A program made the position numbers and the translations under genes. The notes below the pieces were generated by a model. It was given only the letters and a program-made list of their open reading frames with translations, was not told the origin of the DNA and made no database searches. Of a stretch of 64,000 nt of DNA, positions 17,467 through 26,724 are shown piece by piece. Origin of the DNA: an uncultured Alistipes sp. (GTDB lineage: Bacteria; Bacteroidota; Bacteroidia; Bacteroidales; Rikenellaceae); contig CALVCS010000010.1 in NCBI GenBank assembly GCA_944326035.1, positions 124,001-188,000 on the forward strand. Direction: 5' to 3'. Each line of letters starts with the position of its first letter. Position 1 is the first letter of the stretch.

Positions 17467-18504
17467 TTATACCAACTCGATGCCGGCTTCGTGGCACTCC
17501 TGATACATGCTTTCGGGCCAAATGCTGCTCTGGATCTCTCCGATATGGGCTTTGCGCAACAGATACATGCACAGCCGCGATTGTCCGATCCCGCCTCCGA
17601 TGGTGTAGGGCAACTCTCCGGCCAGTAGGCGACGGTGAAAGTAAAGGTCGCGTTTATAGGCTTGGTTTCGCATGTCGAGTTGGAGCTGCAGGGCCGTTTC
17701 GTCGACGCGAATGCCCATGCTCGACACTTCGAAAGCGCTTTCGAGCAGGGGATTCCATAGCAGAATGTCTCCGTTGAGTCCGTGGTAACCATCGCTGTTG
17801 ATCGTGCTCCAGTCGTCGTAGTCGGCGGCACGTCCGTCATGTAACTCCCCATTCGACAGCGGATACCCAATGCCGATCACGAACACAGCCCCATACTCTT
17901 TGACAATAGCGTTTTCACGCTGTTTGGGGGGCAGATCGGGATATAGATCCAACAGCTGCTGGGCATGGATAAAGTGAATCTCTTCCGGCAACATCGGCAC
18001 GATTTGCGGAAATTCGACGTAGAGTTTGTTTTCGGTTACCTTGATCGCTTCGTAGATGCGGCGAACGGTTCGTTTCAGAAAATCGAGGTTGCGATCCTCT
18101 TTGGCAATCACCTTCTCCCAGTCCCATTGATCGACATAGATCGAGTGGAGGTTGTCCAATTCTTCGTCCGGGCGTAACGCATTCATATCCGTGTAGATAC
18201 CCCGGCCGACCGGAACCCCCATCTCGCCTAATTTGAGGCGTTTCCATTTGGCCAGCGAATGCACGACTTCGGCCTTCCGTTCGCCCATGGCCCGGATGGG
18301 AAAGGTGACGGGACGTTCGGTGCCGTTCAGATCGTCGTTAATCCCGGTGCCCGTGAGCACGACCATCGGCGCGGTTACCCGCAACAGCGCCAACTGGGCC
18401 GACAAATTGTCCTGAAACATGTCTTTGACATGCTTGATGGCCTTTTCGGTGTTTTCGACGGTGCCGAGCAGGTTGCGATAGCCGGCGGGTTTGATGAGGG
18501 GCAT
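17467..18504 (-). CDS. asnA: Aspartate-ammonia ligase (asparagine synthetase A)
   Basis: 345 residues, full length. Makes asparagine from aspartate, ammonia and ATP; related to class II aminoacyl-tRNA synthetases. Family segments: GTGINDDLNGTERPV, RPDEELDNLHSIYVDQWDWE, and the C-terminal GGGIGQSRLCMYLLRK (class II motif 3-like). It starts 12 bases after tyrS on the same strand, so it is cotranscribed with it. Confidence 0.95.
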   Translation of the reverse strand: MPLIKPAGYRNLLGTVENTEKAIKHVKDMFQDNLSAQLALLRVTAPMVVLTGTGINDDLNGTERPVTFPIRAMGERKAEVVHSLAKWKRLKLGEMGVPVGRGIYTDMNALRPDEELDNLHSIYVDQWDWEKVIAKEDRNLDFLKRTVRRIYEAIKVTENKLYVEFPQIVPMLPEEIHFIHAQQLLDLYPDLPPKQRENAIVKEYGAVFVIGIGYPLSNGELHDGRAADYDDWSTINSDGYHGLNGDILLWNPLLESAFEVSSMGIRVDETALQLQLDMRNQAYKRDLYFHRRLLAGELPYTIGGGIGQSRLCMYLLRKAHIGEIQSSIWPESMYQECHEAGIELV

Positions 18505-18516
18505 GGGCGCAAACGT

Positions 18517-19806
18517 TTATTGAACGGTGATCAGGAAATAGTTCTTTTTGCCTTTTTGAACCAGCAGGTGTTTGCCGGAGATCAGATCCGAGGTCGTTAC
18601 CATGGCATCGATTCCGGTCACCTTCTCTTTGTTGAGCGAGACTCCACCGCCTTGGATCAGTTTCCGGGCTTCGCCTTTGGAGGGGAAGATGGCGGCTTGT
18701 TCCGTGCAGAGATTCACGAACGAGAGGCCCCCTTCCAACACCGAGGCGGGTACCTCGAAATGGGGAACGCCTTCGAATACCTGCAGGAAGGTCTGTTCGT
18801 CCAACCCGCGCAGGGCGTCTGCTGTCGCATTCCCGAACAGAATCCCCGATGCGGCCACTGCTTTTTCATATTCGGCTTCGCTGTGGATCATGCAGGTCAG
18901 CTCTTTGGCCAAGGTCTTTTGCAACAGACGCAGGTGAGGCGCCTGACGGTGCTCGGTGATCAGTTGTTCGATCGTCGGCTGGTCGAGCAGGGTGAAGATC
19001 TTGATGTAGCGTTCGGCGTCTTCATCGCTGACGTTCAACCAGAACTGATAAAATTTATAGGGCGAGGTGTAGCGGGCATCGAGCCATACGTTGCCCGATT
19101 CGGTTTTGCCGAATTTCGTGCCGTCCGCTTTTTTGATGAGCGGGCAGGTCAGACCGAAAGCTTCGCCACCCGTTTTGCGGCGAATCAGTTCGGTACCGGT
19201 CGTGATGTTGCCCCACTGGTCGGAACCCCCCATCTGCAGTTTGCAGTTCTTGTGCTGATACAGGTGCAGGAAGTCGCATCCTTGAACCAACTGGTAGGTG
19301 AACTCGGTGAACGACATGCCGTCGCCTTCGCCGTTGAACCGCTTCTTGACCGAATCCTTCGCCATCATATAGTTGACGGTGATGTGTTTGCCGATATCGC
19401 GGATGAAGGAGAGAAACGAATAATTTTTCATCCAGTCGTAGTTGTTCACCAGTTCGGCCGCATTGGGGGCTTCGGAGGTGAAGTCGACCAGATGCATCAA
19501 TTGGGCTTTGATGCCTTCCTGATTCCGACGGAGAGTCTCTTCGTCCAGCAGGTTGCGTTCGAGCGATTTGCCCGAAGGGTCGCCGATCATCCCGGTGGCC
19601 CCCCCGATCAGAAAAATAGGCTTATGGCCGCAGCGCTGAAAGTGCTTCAGGATCATAATGCTGACCAGATGGCCGATGTGCAACGAGTCAGCCGTGGGGT
19701 CGATACCCACGTAAGCGGTGGTCATCTCTTTGGCCAGTTGTTCTTCGGTTCCGGGCACCATGTCCTGGATCATGCCCCGCCATTTGAGTTCTTCGATAAA
19801 GTTCAT
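18517..19806 (-). CDS. tyrS: Tyrosyl-tRNA synthetase
   Basis: 429 residues. Class I synthetase: HIGH at residues 43-46 (SLHIGHLV), KFGKT as the KMSKS equivalent, and a C-terminal S4 RNA-binding domain from about residue 360 ([18 protein letters not shown]). The segment [12 protein letters not shown] binds tyrosine. It has its own promoter box (TACCTTTG, 19874-19881) and drives tyrS-asnA; folC lies upstream on the same strand. Confidence 0.97.
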   Translation of the reverse strand: MNFIEELKWRGMIQDMVPGTEEQLAKEMTTAYVGIDPTADSLHIGHLVSIMILKHFQRCGHKPIFLIGGATGMIGDPSGKSLERNLLDEETLRRNQEGIKAQLMHLVDFTSEAPNAAELVNNYDWMKNYSFLSFIRDIGKHITVNYMMAKDSVKKRFNGEGDGMSFTEFTYQLVQGCDFLHLYQHKNCKLQMGGSDQWGNITTGTELIRRKTGGEAFGLTCPLIKKADGTKFGKTESGNVWLDARYTSPYKFYQFWLNVSDEDAERYIKIFTLLDQPTIEQLITEHRQAPHLRLLQKTLAKELTCMIHSEAEYEKAVAASGILFGNATADALRGLDEQTFLQVFEGVPHFEVPASVLEGGLSFVNLCTEQAAIFPSKGEARKLIQGGGVSLNKEKVTGIDAMVTTSDLISGKHLLVQKGKKNYFLITVQ

Positions 19807-19873
19807 CGGATGCGAGTTTGTTTTTTAGGTTCGGGGCTGACGGCTCTCTCGGCGTGCAAGCCTCCGTAACGCG

Positions 19874-19881
19874 CAAAGGTA
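19874..19881 (-). promoter_or_regulatory. Promoter -7 box of tyrS-asnA
   Basis: Read on the minus strand the box is TACCTTTG. It lies between the folC stop and the tyrS ATG, so tyrS-asnA can be transcribed independently of folC. No matching -33 element. Confidence 0.6.
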
Positions 19882-19895
19882 GTCAATAAAACGTT

Positions 19896-21185
19896 TTATC
19901 CCAATTCCGCCACCACAAAAGTGCTGCCTCCCACATAGATCATATCTTCCGGTCCGGCCAGTTCCCGGGCCCGGGCGAAAGCCTGGCGAACCTGCGGGAT
20001 GATTTCGCCGTGCAGACCGTAGGCCGCAGCCCGTTGGCTTAACGTTTGAGCCGGCATGGCACGTTCGATCGCGGCCTGGGTGAAAAGATAATGGGCGTCG
20101 CGGGGCATCATCGGCAAGACCCGATCGATCTCCTTGTCGGCCACGAAGCCCAGTACCATGTACAGGTTTCGATAGTGCTGGCGGCCGATCTGTGCCAACG
20201 TTTCGTGCAAGCCCCCCTCGTTGTGGCCGGTGTCGCAGACCGTCAGCGGCTGTCGGTCGAGAATCTGCCATCGGCCGCGCAAGCCGGTCGAACGGGCCGC
20301 CTGGGCCAGTCCTTGACGGACGGCGTCTTGGGAAATTGGCAACCCGCCGGCGCCGTTGAGCACATCCAGGGTTGCCAGTACCGTGAGCAGATTGAGCCGT
20401 TGGTAATCACCCTGCAGGTCCAGCTCCAGCGTGAAGGTCTCGCCGTCCATACGGCTGCGGACGGTGAATTGCTGGCAGGTGTCTCGATGAATCTGTTCGG
20501 TGACTTCGTAGAGTTGGTCGGCGAACAGAATCGGGGCGTGTAGCTCTTTGGCCCGGCTGATAAAGACCATTTGCGTCTCGAGCTGGCTTTCGCCAATTAC
20601 GACCGGGGTGTCTTCCTTGATGATTCCGGCCTTTTCGGCGGCGATTTCCGGGAGGGTGTTCCCCAGAAATTGGGCGTGGTCCCGGCTGATGTTGGTGATG
20701 ACGCTCACCCGGGGACGGATCAGGTTGGTCGAGTCGAGTCGGCCTCCCATCCCGACCTCGATGACGGCAACGTCGACCCCTTCGCGGGCGAAATGGTCGA
20801 ACGCCATGGCCGTGGTCGCCTCGAAAAACGAAGGCCCGATGCGATCGATGGCGTCCCGATGTTGTTCCACAAAACGGATGACCTCCTCTTTCGGGATCAT
20901 TTCGCCGTTGATGCGGATCCGTTCACGGAAGTCTTGCAGGTGGGGGGAGGTAAACAGGCCGGTGCGGTACCCGGCGGCTTGCAGAACGGCGGCAACCATA
21001 TGGGAGACAGACCCTTTCCCGTTGGTGCCGGCCACATGAACGCTGGCAAAACGACGGTGTGGATCGCCCAGTTCGGCTTCCAGGCTCCGAATATTATCCA
21101 GTCCTGCTTTATAGGCGGTGCCGCCGATGTGCTGAAAAACGGGTAACGAATGATAGAGAAAATCGAGTGTTTCAGAATAAGTCAT
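19896..21185 (-). CDS. folC: Folylpolyglutamate synthase / dihydrofolate synthase
   Basis: 429 residues from the ATG at 21185; a frame two codons longer would need a TTG start. Adds glutamate to dihydropteroate and folates. Seen: P-loop GTNGKGSVSHM, the Mur-ligase-like segment GMGGRLDSTNLI, and ITNISRDHAQFLGNTLPEIAAEKAGIIK. The GHNEGG motif in the C-terminal domain is present (CDTGHNEGGLHETL). It belongs to the same pathway as folE at 3.8 kb but is not linked to it. Confidence 0.95.
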   Translation of the reverse strand: MTYSETLDFLYHSLPVFQHIGGTAYKAGLDNIRSLEAELGDPHRRFASVHVAGTNGKGSVSHMVAAVLQAAGYRTGLFTSPHLQDFRERIRINGEMIPKEEVIRFVEQHRDAIDRIGPSFFEATTAMAFDHFAREGVDVAVIEVGMGGRLDSTNLIRPRVSVITNISRDHAQFLGNTLPEIAAEKAGIIKEDTPVVIGESQLETQMVFISRAKELHAPILFADQLYEVTEQIHRDTCQQFTVRSRMDGETFTLELDLQGDYQRLNLLTVLATLDVLNGAGGLPISQDAVRQGLAQAARSTGLRGRWQILDRQPLTVCDTGHNEGGLHETLAQIGRQHYRNLYMVLGFVADKEIDRVLPMMPRDAHYLFTQAAIERAMPAQTLSQRAAAYGLHGEIIPQVRQAFARARELAGPEDMIYVGGSTFVVAELG

Positions 21186-21358
21186 GATCAAATAAAACTA
21201 AATTCCCGTTACGGGGAGATCGATGGGCTTTGTGGGTTGAGGTCGATTGCGGGTCGTTCGACGAATGCCGTGATTTCGGATGGAGGGCGATGACGACAGC
21301 CTGCCGGGCGTATTGGCCGAGAGATGTGGTCTCGCTGAACGTCGAACGACAGGGCGGC

Positions 21359-22942
21359 TTAATCGACGATATGGAATTTTTTGCGGACCCGATAAGCCAT
21401 GAAGTACAACAATCCCAGTCCAAAAACATAGACACACAGACGGGCGATTTGATCCCCGTAACGGACATAATAAGTCAAGGTATCTTGTAGCGGGGCCTCT
21501 CCGGAGAGGGTGCCACGGACATCCCAGCCTAAGGTCTGTCCCACGTCGCCCCGGGGGGAGATAAAGCCCGAAATCCCGGTATTGGCACTGCGGACAATGC
21601 TGCGGCGGGTTTCGATGGCCCGCAGACGTGCATAGTCGAAATGGTTGCGGTAACCCGGCGTGTCGCCCCACCAACCGTCGTTGGTGATGACAAACATCAG
21701 TTGGGCCCCGTGCCGAATGAATCGGGTGAAATAGGCCCCGTAGATCGATTCGTAGCAGATGGCGGTCCCGTAACGGATGCCTTTCGAGGTGGTCTGTACT
21801 TTACCGGGCGTCCCTTCGCCCAGTTGGCCCGAGATGCCTCCCAGCTCGACGATCAGAAAGTCGAGGTGTTTGAGCAGCTGGTAATAGGGCATCTTCTCGG
21901 CCCCGGTCACCAAAATGGCTTTGTGATGAACGCCAATCGAATCGGTGGTGTCGATGCTCAGGGCGCTGTTGAAGTAGTCAAACCAATAGCTGCCGTCTTC
22001 ACTTGGACGGGCGGTCGGCGTGGCGGTGGCTTTCGAGGGGTAGATGCGATAGGTCGAGGCCCCATACACCAAGGTACTGCCCGGTGAGTGGGTGCGCAGA
22101 TAGCTTTGCAACGACCGAATCGAAGGCGAGAGTTGCCACATCCCCTCTCGCGGATAATCGGGCAGGGCTGTTTCCGGGGCCACGATAAAATCGATATCGC
22201 GAGGCGCTTCGGCCGTGAGCCGGAGCAAGAGCGCATCGATCTGCCGATCGCTCAGGGTGAATTTTTCGTGATAGGGGTCGAGGTTGGGTTGCAGCACGGT
22301 TACGCCGGCTGTTTGTGTCGACGGCTCGTACTGGCGGTACAGGATGCCCGACCAGAGCGCGGGAACGACGATCCACAGGGCGGGAGCGATCCAGCTGAGC
22401 CAGCGTTTGCGCTGTTTGAACGCTTCGAAAATCAGTAAATTGCAGACCATAATCCACAACGAACCGCCGAACACCCCGGTATATTCATACCATTGGATCC
22501 AGTGGACGTTGTGGGCGAAGCCGTTGCCCAGCGTCAGCCACGGGAACGAGATCTCCCCGATGGTATATAAGTACTCATAGCCGACCCATCCGCTGACCAA
22601 CACGGTGTAGGCCAGCGGCCGTTTGGCCCGTTTCCACACGGCGTGATAGATCAACCAGACGGCGGTCGTGAGTACGGTGCCGATGATGACGGCCGCTACA
22701 ATGCCGATCCAGGCGGCATAACCCACCCAGAACGTCGTTGCCAACCACCACAACGAGAACGTAAGAACCAAATAGGGCCATAATCGTCGCGGTTTCCCTT
22801 TCGGACCGATTTGACCTTCGAGCTCTTGTTGCAGCCGCAACAAGGGCACAAAAGCCACCCATAAGGTCATCCCGGGACCGCCCCACCAGGGAATCGATAA
22901 TAGCAGGGTGCTTAAAAGTGCATATAGAATACGTCGCGCCAT
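21359..22942 (-). CDS. lnt: Apolipoprotein N-acyltransferase
   Basis: 527 residues from the ATG at 22942. Eight or so hydrophobic segments in the N-terminal half, then a nitrilase-fold domain, then one C-terminal membrane segment. The catalytic triad by family alignment is E257 (VAPETALPD), K350 (GAEKMPYY) and C396 (AICYESIYG). It adds the third acyl chain to lipoproteins at the inner membrane. An in-frame ATG at 22966 is rejected since it lies inside the -7 promoter box. Divergent from the LysE-type gene. Confidence 0.93.
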   Translation of the reverse strand: MARRILYALLSTLLLSIPWWGGPGMTLWVAFVPLLRLQQELEGQIGPKGKPRRLWPYLVLTFSLWWLATTFWVGYAAWIGIVAAVIIGTVLTTAVWLIYHAVWKRAKRPLAYTVLVSGWVGYEYLYTIGEISFPWLTLGNGFAHNVHWIQWYEYTGVFGGSLWIMVCNLLIFEAFKQRKRWLSWIAPALWIVVPALWSGILYRQYEPSTQTAGVTVLQPNLDPYHEKFTLSDRQIDALLLRLTAEAPRDIDFIVAPETALPDYPREGMWQLSPSIRSLQSYLRTHSPGSTLVYGASTYRIYPSKATATPTARPSEDGSYWFDYFNSALSIDTTDSIGVHHKAILVTGAEKMPYYQLLKHLDFLIVELGGISGQLGEGTPGKVQTTSKGIRYGTAICYESIYGAYFTRFIRHGAQLMFVITNDGWWGDTPGYRNHFDYARLRAIETRRSIVRSANTGISGFISPRGDVGQTLGWDVRGTLSGEAPLQDTLTYYVRYGDQIARLCVYVFGLGLLYFMAYRVRKKFHIVD

Positions 22943-22963
22943 AATTTGAAGCATTCGTTCCCG

Positions 22964-22971
22964 CAAAGATA
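22964..22971 (-). promoter_or_regulatory. Promoter -7 box of lnt
   Basis: Read on the minus strand the box is TATCTTTG. It is 12 bases from the oppositely directed box of the LysE-type gene, so the two promoters overlap and probably compete for polymerase. Confidence 0.7.
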
Positions 22972-22983
22972 AATTATAATTGT

Positions 22984-22991
22984 TACTTTTG
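22984..22991 (+). promoter_or_regulatory. Promoter -7 box of the LysE-type gene and cmk
   Basis: TACTTTTG, a perfect TAnnTTTG, 37 bases before the ATG. Divergent from and overlapping the lnt promoter. Confidence 0.65.
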
Positions 22992-23028
22992 CCCCATACA
23001 ACGTTATATAAACCGATCGTTCGTTCCC

Positions 23029-23682
23029 ATGGGTTTTTTCTATCTCATTAAAGGTATTCTGATTGGATTCGTGGCCTCGATTCCCTTGGGCCCTGTGGGG
23101 GTGATGTGTATCCAGCGCACCTTGTGCAATAGTCGACGTTCGGGATTTGCTTCGGGGCTGGGGGCCGCCTTGGCGGATTCGATTTTTGCGACGGCCGCCT
23201 TTTTCTCTCTCTCCTTCGTGATGGGATTTGTGGAAAGCAATCTGGTGATTGTTAAGGTAGTGGGAGGAATAACGGTCATTATGGTCGGGATGGTGATCTT
23301 CCTGAAAAATCCCGTGGTGCAGATCCGCCGAAACCGTGCCGGAAAAGGAAGCCTCTGGAGTGACTTTCTTTCACTGTTTTTCGTGACCTTGGCCAATCCG
23401 GCCTTTATTTTGATTTTTGTCGCGCTGTTCGCTGCCGTCGGGGTCAGCTCGGTGGGCATGCCGCGGGGACAAGGAGCCCTGATGATCCTGGGCGTATTTT
23501 GTGGCGCGGCCTTCTGGTGGTTCCTGCTCTCCTTCCTAATCAGCCTGTTCCGCCATAAAATACGGCCTCGCCATCTGTTGTGGATCAACCGCATATCGGG
23601 CGCGCTGATCGTCCTGCTCGGCGCAACGGCCATTCTCTCGATCTTTATTCAATATCCTGTCATTCATGTCTTGCCAGCCTAA
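23029..23682 (+). CDS. LysE-family membrane transporter
   Basis: 217 residues with six hydrophobic segments. The N-terminus GILIGFVASIPLGPVGVMCIQRTL holds the conserved proline/glycine-rich LysE/RhtB motif. It probably exports amino acids or small metabolites; the substrate cannot be read from sequence. Its 3' end overlaps the start of cmk by 17 bases, so the two are translationally coupled, although no functional link is known. Confidence 0.85.
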   Translation: MGFFYLIKGILIGFVASIPLGPVGVMCIQRTLCNSRRSGFASGLGAALADSIFATAAFFSLSFVMGFVESNLVIVKVVGGITVIMVGMVIFLKNPVVQIRRNRAGKGSLWSDFLSLFFVTLANPAFILIFVALFAAVGVSSVGMPRGQGALMILGVFCGAAFWWFLLSFLISLFRHKIRPRHLLWINRISGALIVLLGATAILSIFIQYPVIHVLPA

Positions 23683-24364
23683 AAAAATTATTATCGCCAT
23701 TGATGGCTATTCCGCCTGCGGGAAAAGTACGTTCGCCCGCGAAATCGCAGCACGTCTCGGGTATATCTTTATCGATACGGGGGCGATGTATCGGGCCGTG
23801 ACTCTCTATGGATTGCGCCACGGAGCGCTTCATGACGGTCAGGTGGATGAGGCCGCCTTGGTGGCGCTTTTGCCCGAGGTACAGATCTCCTTCGCTTTCA
23901 ATCCGGAACGAGGGGCTAGTGATGTGATCCTCAATGGCGAAAATGTGGAACGCCAGATTCGGAGCCTCGAAGTGAGCGAGTATGTCAGTCGGGTCAGTCA
24001 GATCGCGGCCGTCCGCGAAAAATTGGTCGATATGCAACAGCGGATGGGCGAACAGAAAGGCGTCGTGATGGATGGTCGGGATATCGGGACGGTGGTCTTT
24101 CCGAAGGCCGAGTTGAAAATCTTTATGACGGCCGATCCGGCTGTTCGGGCCCAACGTCGGTATGCCGAGTTGCAGGCGAAAGGACAACCCTCCAGTCTCG
24201 AAGAGATTGCAGCCAATTTGCGGGAGCGGGATGCGGCTGATGAACATCGGGCGATCAGTCCGTTGCGTAAGGCTCCGGATGCCCGGGTGCTGGATAACAG
24301 CCATATGAGTGTGGCGCAGCAGATGGAGTGGGTGATGGGCCTCATCGACGAGCTGTGCCGCTAA
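23666..24364 (+). CDS. cmk: Cytidylate kinase
   Basis: 232 residues. Phosphorylates CMP and dCMP. P-loop GYSACGKSTFAREIA, then FIDTGAMYRAVTLYGL, then GRDIGTVVFPKAELKIFMTADP, all standard for Cmk. The start at 23666 lies inside the end of the LysE-type gene, in a different frame. No terminator was recognised after it. Confidence 0.95.
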   Translation: MSCQPKKIIIAIDGYSACGKSTFAREIAARLGYIFIDTGAMYRAVTLYGLRHGALHDGQVDEAALVALLPEVQISFAFNPERGASDVILNGENVERQIRSLEVSEYVSRVSQIAAVREKLVDMQQRMGEQKGVVMDGRDIGTVVFPKAELKIFMTADPAVRAQRRYAELQAKGQPSSLEEIAANLRERDAADEHRAISPLRKAPDARVLDNSHMSVAQQMEWVMGLIDELCR

Positions 24365-24747
24365 CTCCGTCACGATCTACCTCGGGGAAAAATCTTCTAG
24401 AGCGCACGACGGGCGCTGGGCGACGGGCGTTATTGACGTCTGCGCTGTTCAAATAATCTACCTCCGGAAAATCGTCCGAAAGCGCCAACTGGACAGACGA
24501 TGGAATGTTCGGCCAAACGAGGGGGACGGCTTGACGGAGGGGAAGAAGTGGCGGGGACTATCGACTGGGCGGAAGTTCGGCGGACCGATGGAAACGAGTC
24601 GGAAGGTTTGAAGAACAGTCCGGGTTCCACTGAGTCGAAAGGAAAGAAAATGCCGGTTTAAGCGGAACGGTTTCAGTTGGTTTGGGCGTATGGCTCTCAA
24701 GAATGGGAGGCTGTCCGTTCGAGTTGGGACGTAAATCCAAAAGATAT
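24365..24747. other. Intergenic region with imperfect repeats, cmk to ispH
   Basis: 383 bases without a credible gene. A roughly 30-base imperfect repeat starting ATCTACCTC occurs at 24375 and 24455 (80 bases apart), and CGACGGGCG occurs at 24407 and 24421. The right half is rich in CGGAA and GGTTT blocks resembling pieces of the array near 4.5 kb. Confidence 0.55.
24375..24484. repeat. Imperfect direct repeat, ATCTACCTC type
   Basis: Copies begin at 24375 and 24455. Shared blocks are ATCTACCTC, GGAAAA, ATC and AGCGC in the same order, with small insertions. Confidence 0.6.
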
Positions 24748-25671
24748 ATGTATATCGAGATCGATGATCAATCAGGATTCTGCTTTGGGGTGGTGAAAGC
24801 CATCACTAAAGCCGAAGAGTCGCTTCAAGCGGGGGAAAAAGTCTACTCGTTGGGCGATATCGTACACAACCGGGTCGAGGTACAACGCTTGGAAGGCTTG
24901 GGGCTCGAAACGATTTCACACGCTCGTTTCCCGGAACTGAAAGGGTGTACGGTGTTGATTCGAGCACATGGAGAACCGCCCTCGACCTATCGGATGGCCG
25001 AGGAACAGGGCACTCGGGTCATCGATGCGACCTGTCCAGTTGTGGCCAAGTTGCAACGGCTGGTGGTCAAAGCCCATCAGCAGATGAAGGCTTGTGGCGG
25101 ACAGGTGGTGATTCTGGGCAAGCGAGGCCATGCCGAAGTGGTGGGACTGACCGGACAGGTCGACTCCGACGCCTTGGTCGTGGAAAATCTCGACGACCTC
25201 GATGCCCTGGATTTTACCCGACCGATCTATCTGCTGTCGCAAACGACGCAGAGTCTGGCCTTGTTCGAATCGGTTAAACAGGCCATTTTGGCGCGGGCGG
25301 TCGATCCGACTCAGGTGACGGTCCATGACACCATTTGTCGACAGGTTTCCAATCGGAATCCGCATTTGAAAGCCTTTGCCGCTCGGTTCGATGTGGTCAT
25401 CTTCGTGTCGGGGAAAAAGAGTTCGAACGGGAAGGTGCTCTATCGCAGTTGTCTGGAGGCCAATCCCCGTAGTTATAACATCGAGGACGAACAAGAGTTG
25501 GATCCGGCGTGGTTTGAACAGGGCCACTCAGTGGGGATCTGCGGGGCGACTTCGACGCCGAAGTGGTTGATGCAGCGAGTCGCCGCTTGCATCGAACAGA
25601 TGACTCGATCCGATGGGTCCGATGCCTCGAAAACTGTCCCCGATGCCTCGAAAACCGCCTCACGGGAATAG
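24748..25671 (+). CDS. ispH: 4-hydroxy-3-methylbut-2-enyl diphosphate reductase
   Basis: 307 residues from the ATG at 24748. Last enzyme of the non-mevalonate isoprenoid pathway. The three [4Fe-4S] cysteines are C12 (GFCFGV), C96 (DATCPVV) and C197 (HDTICRQ). HGEPP and GATSTPKW are present. The last 20 residues contain a small duplication (DASKTVPDASKT) and look like a species-specific tail. A longer frame from 24682 would add 22 unrelated residues and is rejected. Confidence 0.95.
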   Translation: MYIEIDDQSGFCFGVVKAITKAEESLQAGEKVYSLGDIVHNRVEVQRLEGLGLETISHARFPELKGCTVLIRAHGEPPSTYRMAEEQGTRVIDATCPVVAKLQRLVVKAHQQMKACGGQVVILGKRGHAEVVGLTGQVDSDALVVENLDDLDALDFTRPIYLLSQTTQSLALFESVKQAILARAVDPTQVTVHDTICRQVSNRNPHLKAFAARFDVVIFVSGKKSSNGKVLYRSCLEANPRSYNIEDEQELDPAWFEQGHSVGICGATSTPKWLMQRVAACIEQMTRSDGSDASKTVPDASKTASRE

Positions 25672-25703
25672 CTACGAAATCCAAAAGCTACCGTCCAGAA
25701 CAT

Positions 25704-25740
25704 AAAAAAAGCCACCTTGCGAGAGAAGGTGGCTTTTTTA
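25704..25740. terminator. Bidirectional terminator between ispH and rpoD
   Basis: AAAAGCCACCTT pairs with AAGGTGGCTTTT around loop GCGAGAG, with T-runs on both strands. Confidence 0.92.
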
Positions 25741-25758
25741 TATAGCTGTTTTGAGGGG

Positions 25759-26619
25759 TTACCCCAAGTATGATTTCAGCAGTTTGCTTCGCGAACTGTG
25801 ACGCAGACGACGGATCGCTTTTTCTTTGATCTGGCGGACACGTTCACGGGTCAACCCGAACTTTTCGCCGATCTCTTCCAAGGTCATTTCCGTCCCGCCG
25901 ATCCCGAAGAAATATTTGATGATGTCGCGTTCGCGATCAGTCAGCGTAGCCAGGGCCCGTTCGACTTCGGTGCCCAACGATTCGTTGATCAGACCGCGAT
26001 CGGCGATGGGGGAGTCGTTGTTGACCAAGACATCCAGCAGCGAGTTGTCTTCCCCTTCCGAAAACGGCGCGTCCACCGAAACATGACGCCCCGATACCCG
26101 CAACGTATCGGTCACTTTCTCTTTCGGAATATCCAATTCCTGCGCCAGCTCTTCCGGAGACGGGGTCCGTTCGTGTTCCTGTTCGAACCGGGCGTAGGCC
26201 TTGTTGATCTTGTTGAGCGAACCGACCTGGTTGAGCGGCAGACGGACGATACGGCTCTGTTCGGCCAACGCTTGCAGAATCGACTGACGAATCCACCATA
26301 CGGCATAGGAGATGAATTTGAACCCACGGGTTTCATCGAATTTTTCGGCCGCCTTGATCAAGCCGAGATTCCCTTCGTTGATTAAGTCCGGCAACGACAA
26401 CCCCTGGTTTTGGTACTGTTTGGCCACGGAAACCACGAAACGCAGATTGGCTCGAGTCAGCTTTTCCAACGCTTCTTTGTCGCCCTTTTTGATCCGCTGG
26501 GCCAAATCTACTTCTTCCTCTACCGTAATCAAGTCTTCCTTACCGATCTCCTGGAGGTATTTGTCCAGCGAGGCACTCTCACGGTTGGTGATCGACTTGG
26601 TGATTTTTAGTTGTCTCAT
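25759..26619 (-). CDS. rpoD: Primary RNA polymerase sigma factor (RpoD/SigA)
   Basis: 286 residues, the short Bacteroidota form: region 1.1 is absent and the protein begins close to region 1.2 ([11 protein letters not shown]). Region 2 is clear ([35 protein letters not shown]), and region 4 ends the protein ([20 protein letters not shown]). It should recognise the TTTG / TAnnTTTG promoters seen in this window. Convergent with ispH, sharing a terminator. No clear promoter box of its own. Confidence 0.95.
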   Translation of the reverse strand: MRQLKITKSITNRESASLDKYLQEIGKEDLITVEEEVDLAQRIKKGDKEALEKLTRANLRFVVSVAKQYQNQGLSLPDLINEGNLGLIKAAEKFDETRGFKFISYAVWWIRQSILQALAEQSRIVRLPLNQVGSLNKINKAYARFEQEHERTPSPEELAQELDIPKEKVTDTLRVSGRHVSVDAPFSEGEDNSLLDVLVNNDSPIADRGLINESLGTEVERALATLTDRERDIIKYFFGIGGTEMTLEEIGEKFGLTRERVRQIKEKAIRRLRHSSRSKLLKSYLG

Positions 26620-26660
26620 CGTATTTTTCTCAATTTATCCATTGTTTCTGCGTAAGGAAA

Positions 26661-26684
26661 GCGGAACGGGAGATCCCGTTCCGC
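26661..26684 (-). terminator. Hairpin after the htrA gene
   Basis: GCGGAACGGG (26661-26670) pairs with CCCGTTCCGC (26675-26684). On the minus strand it is followed by TTTCCTT, a weak T-tract. Confidence 0.6.
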
Positions 26685-26724
26685 CCTTCCGTCTGGTGGC
26701 GGGCGACAAGCCTGTCGCTCGGCT

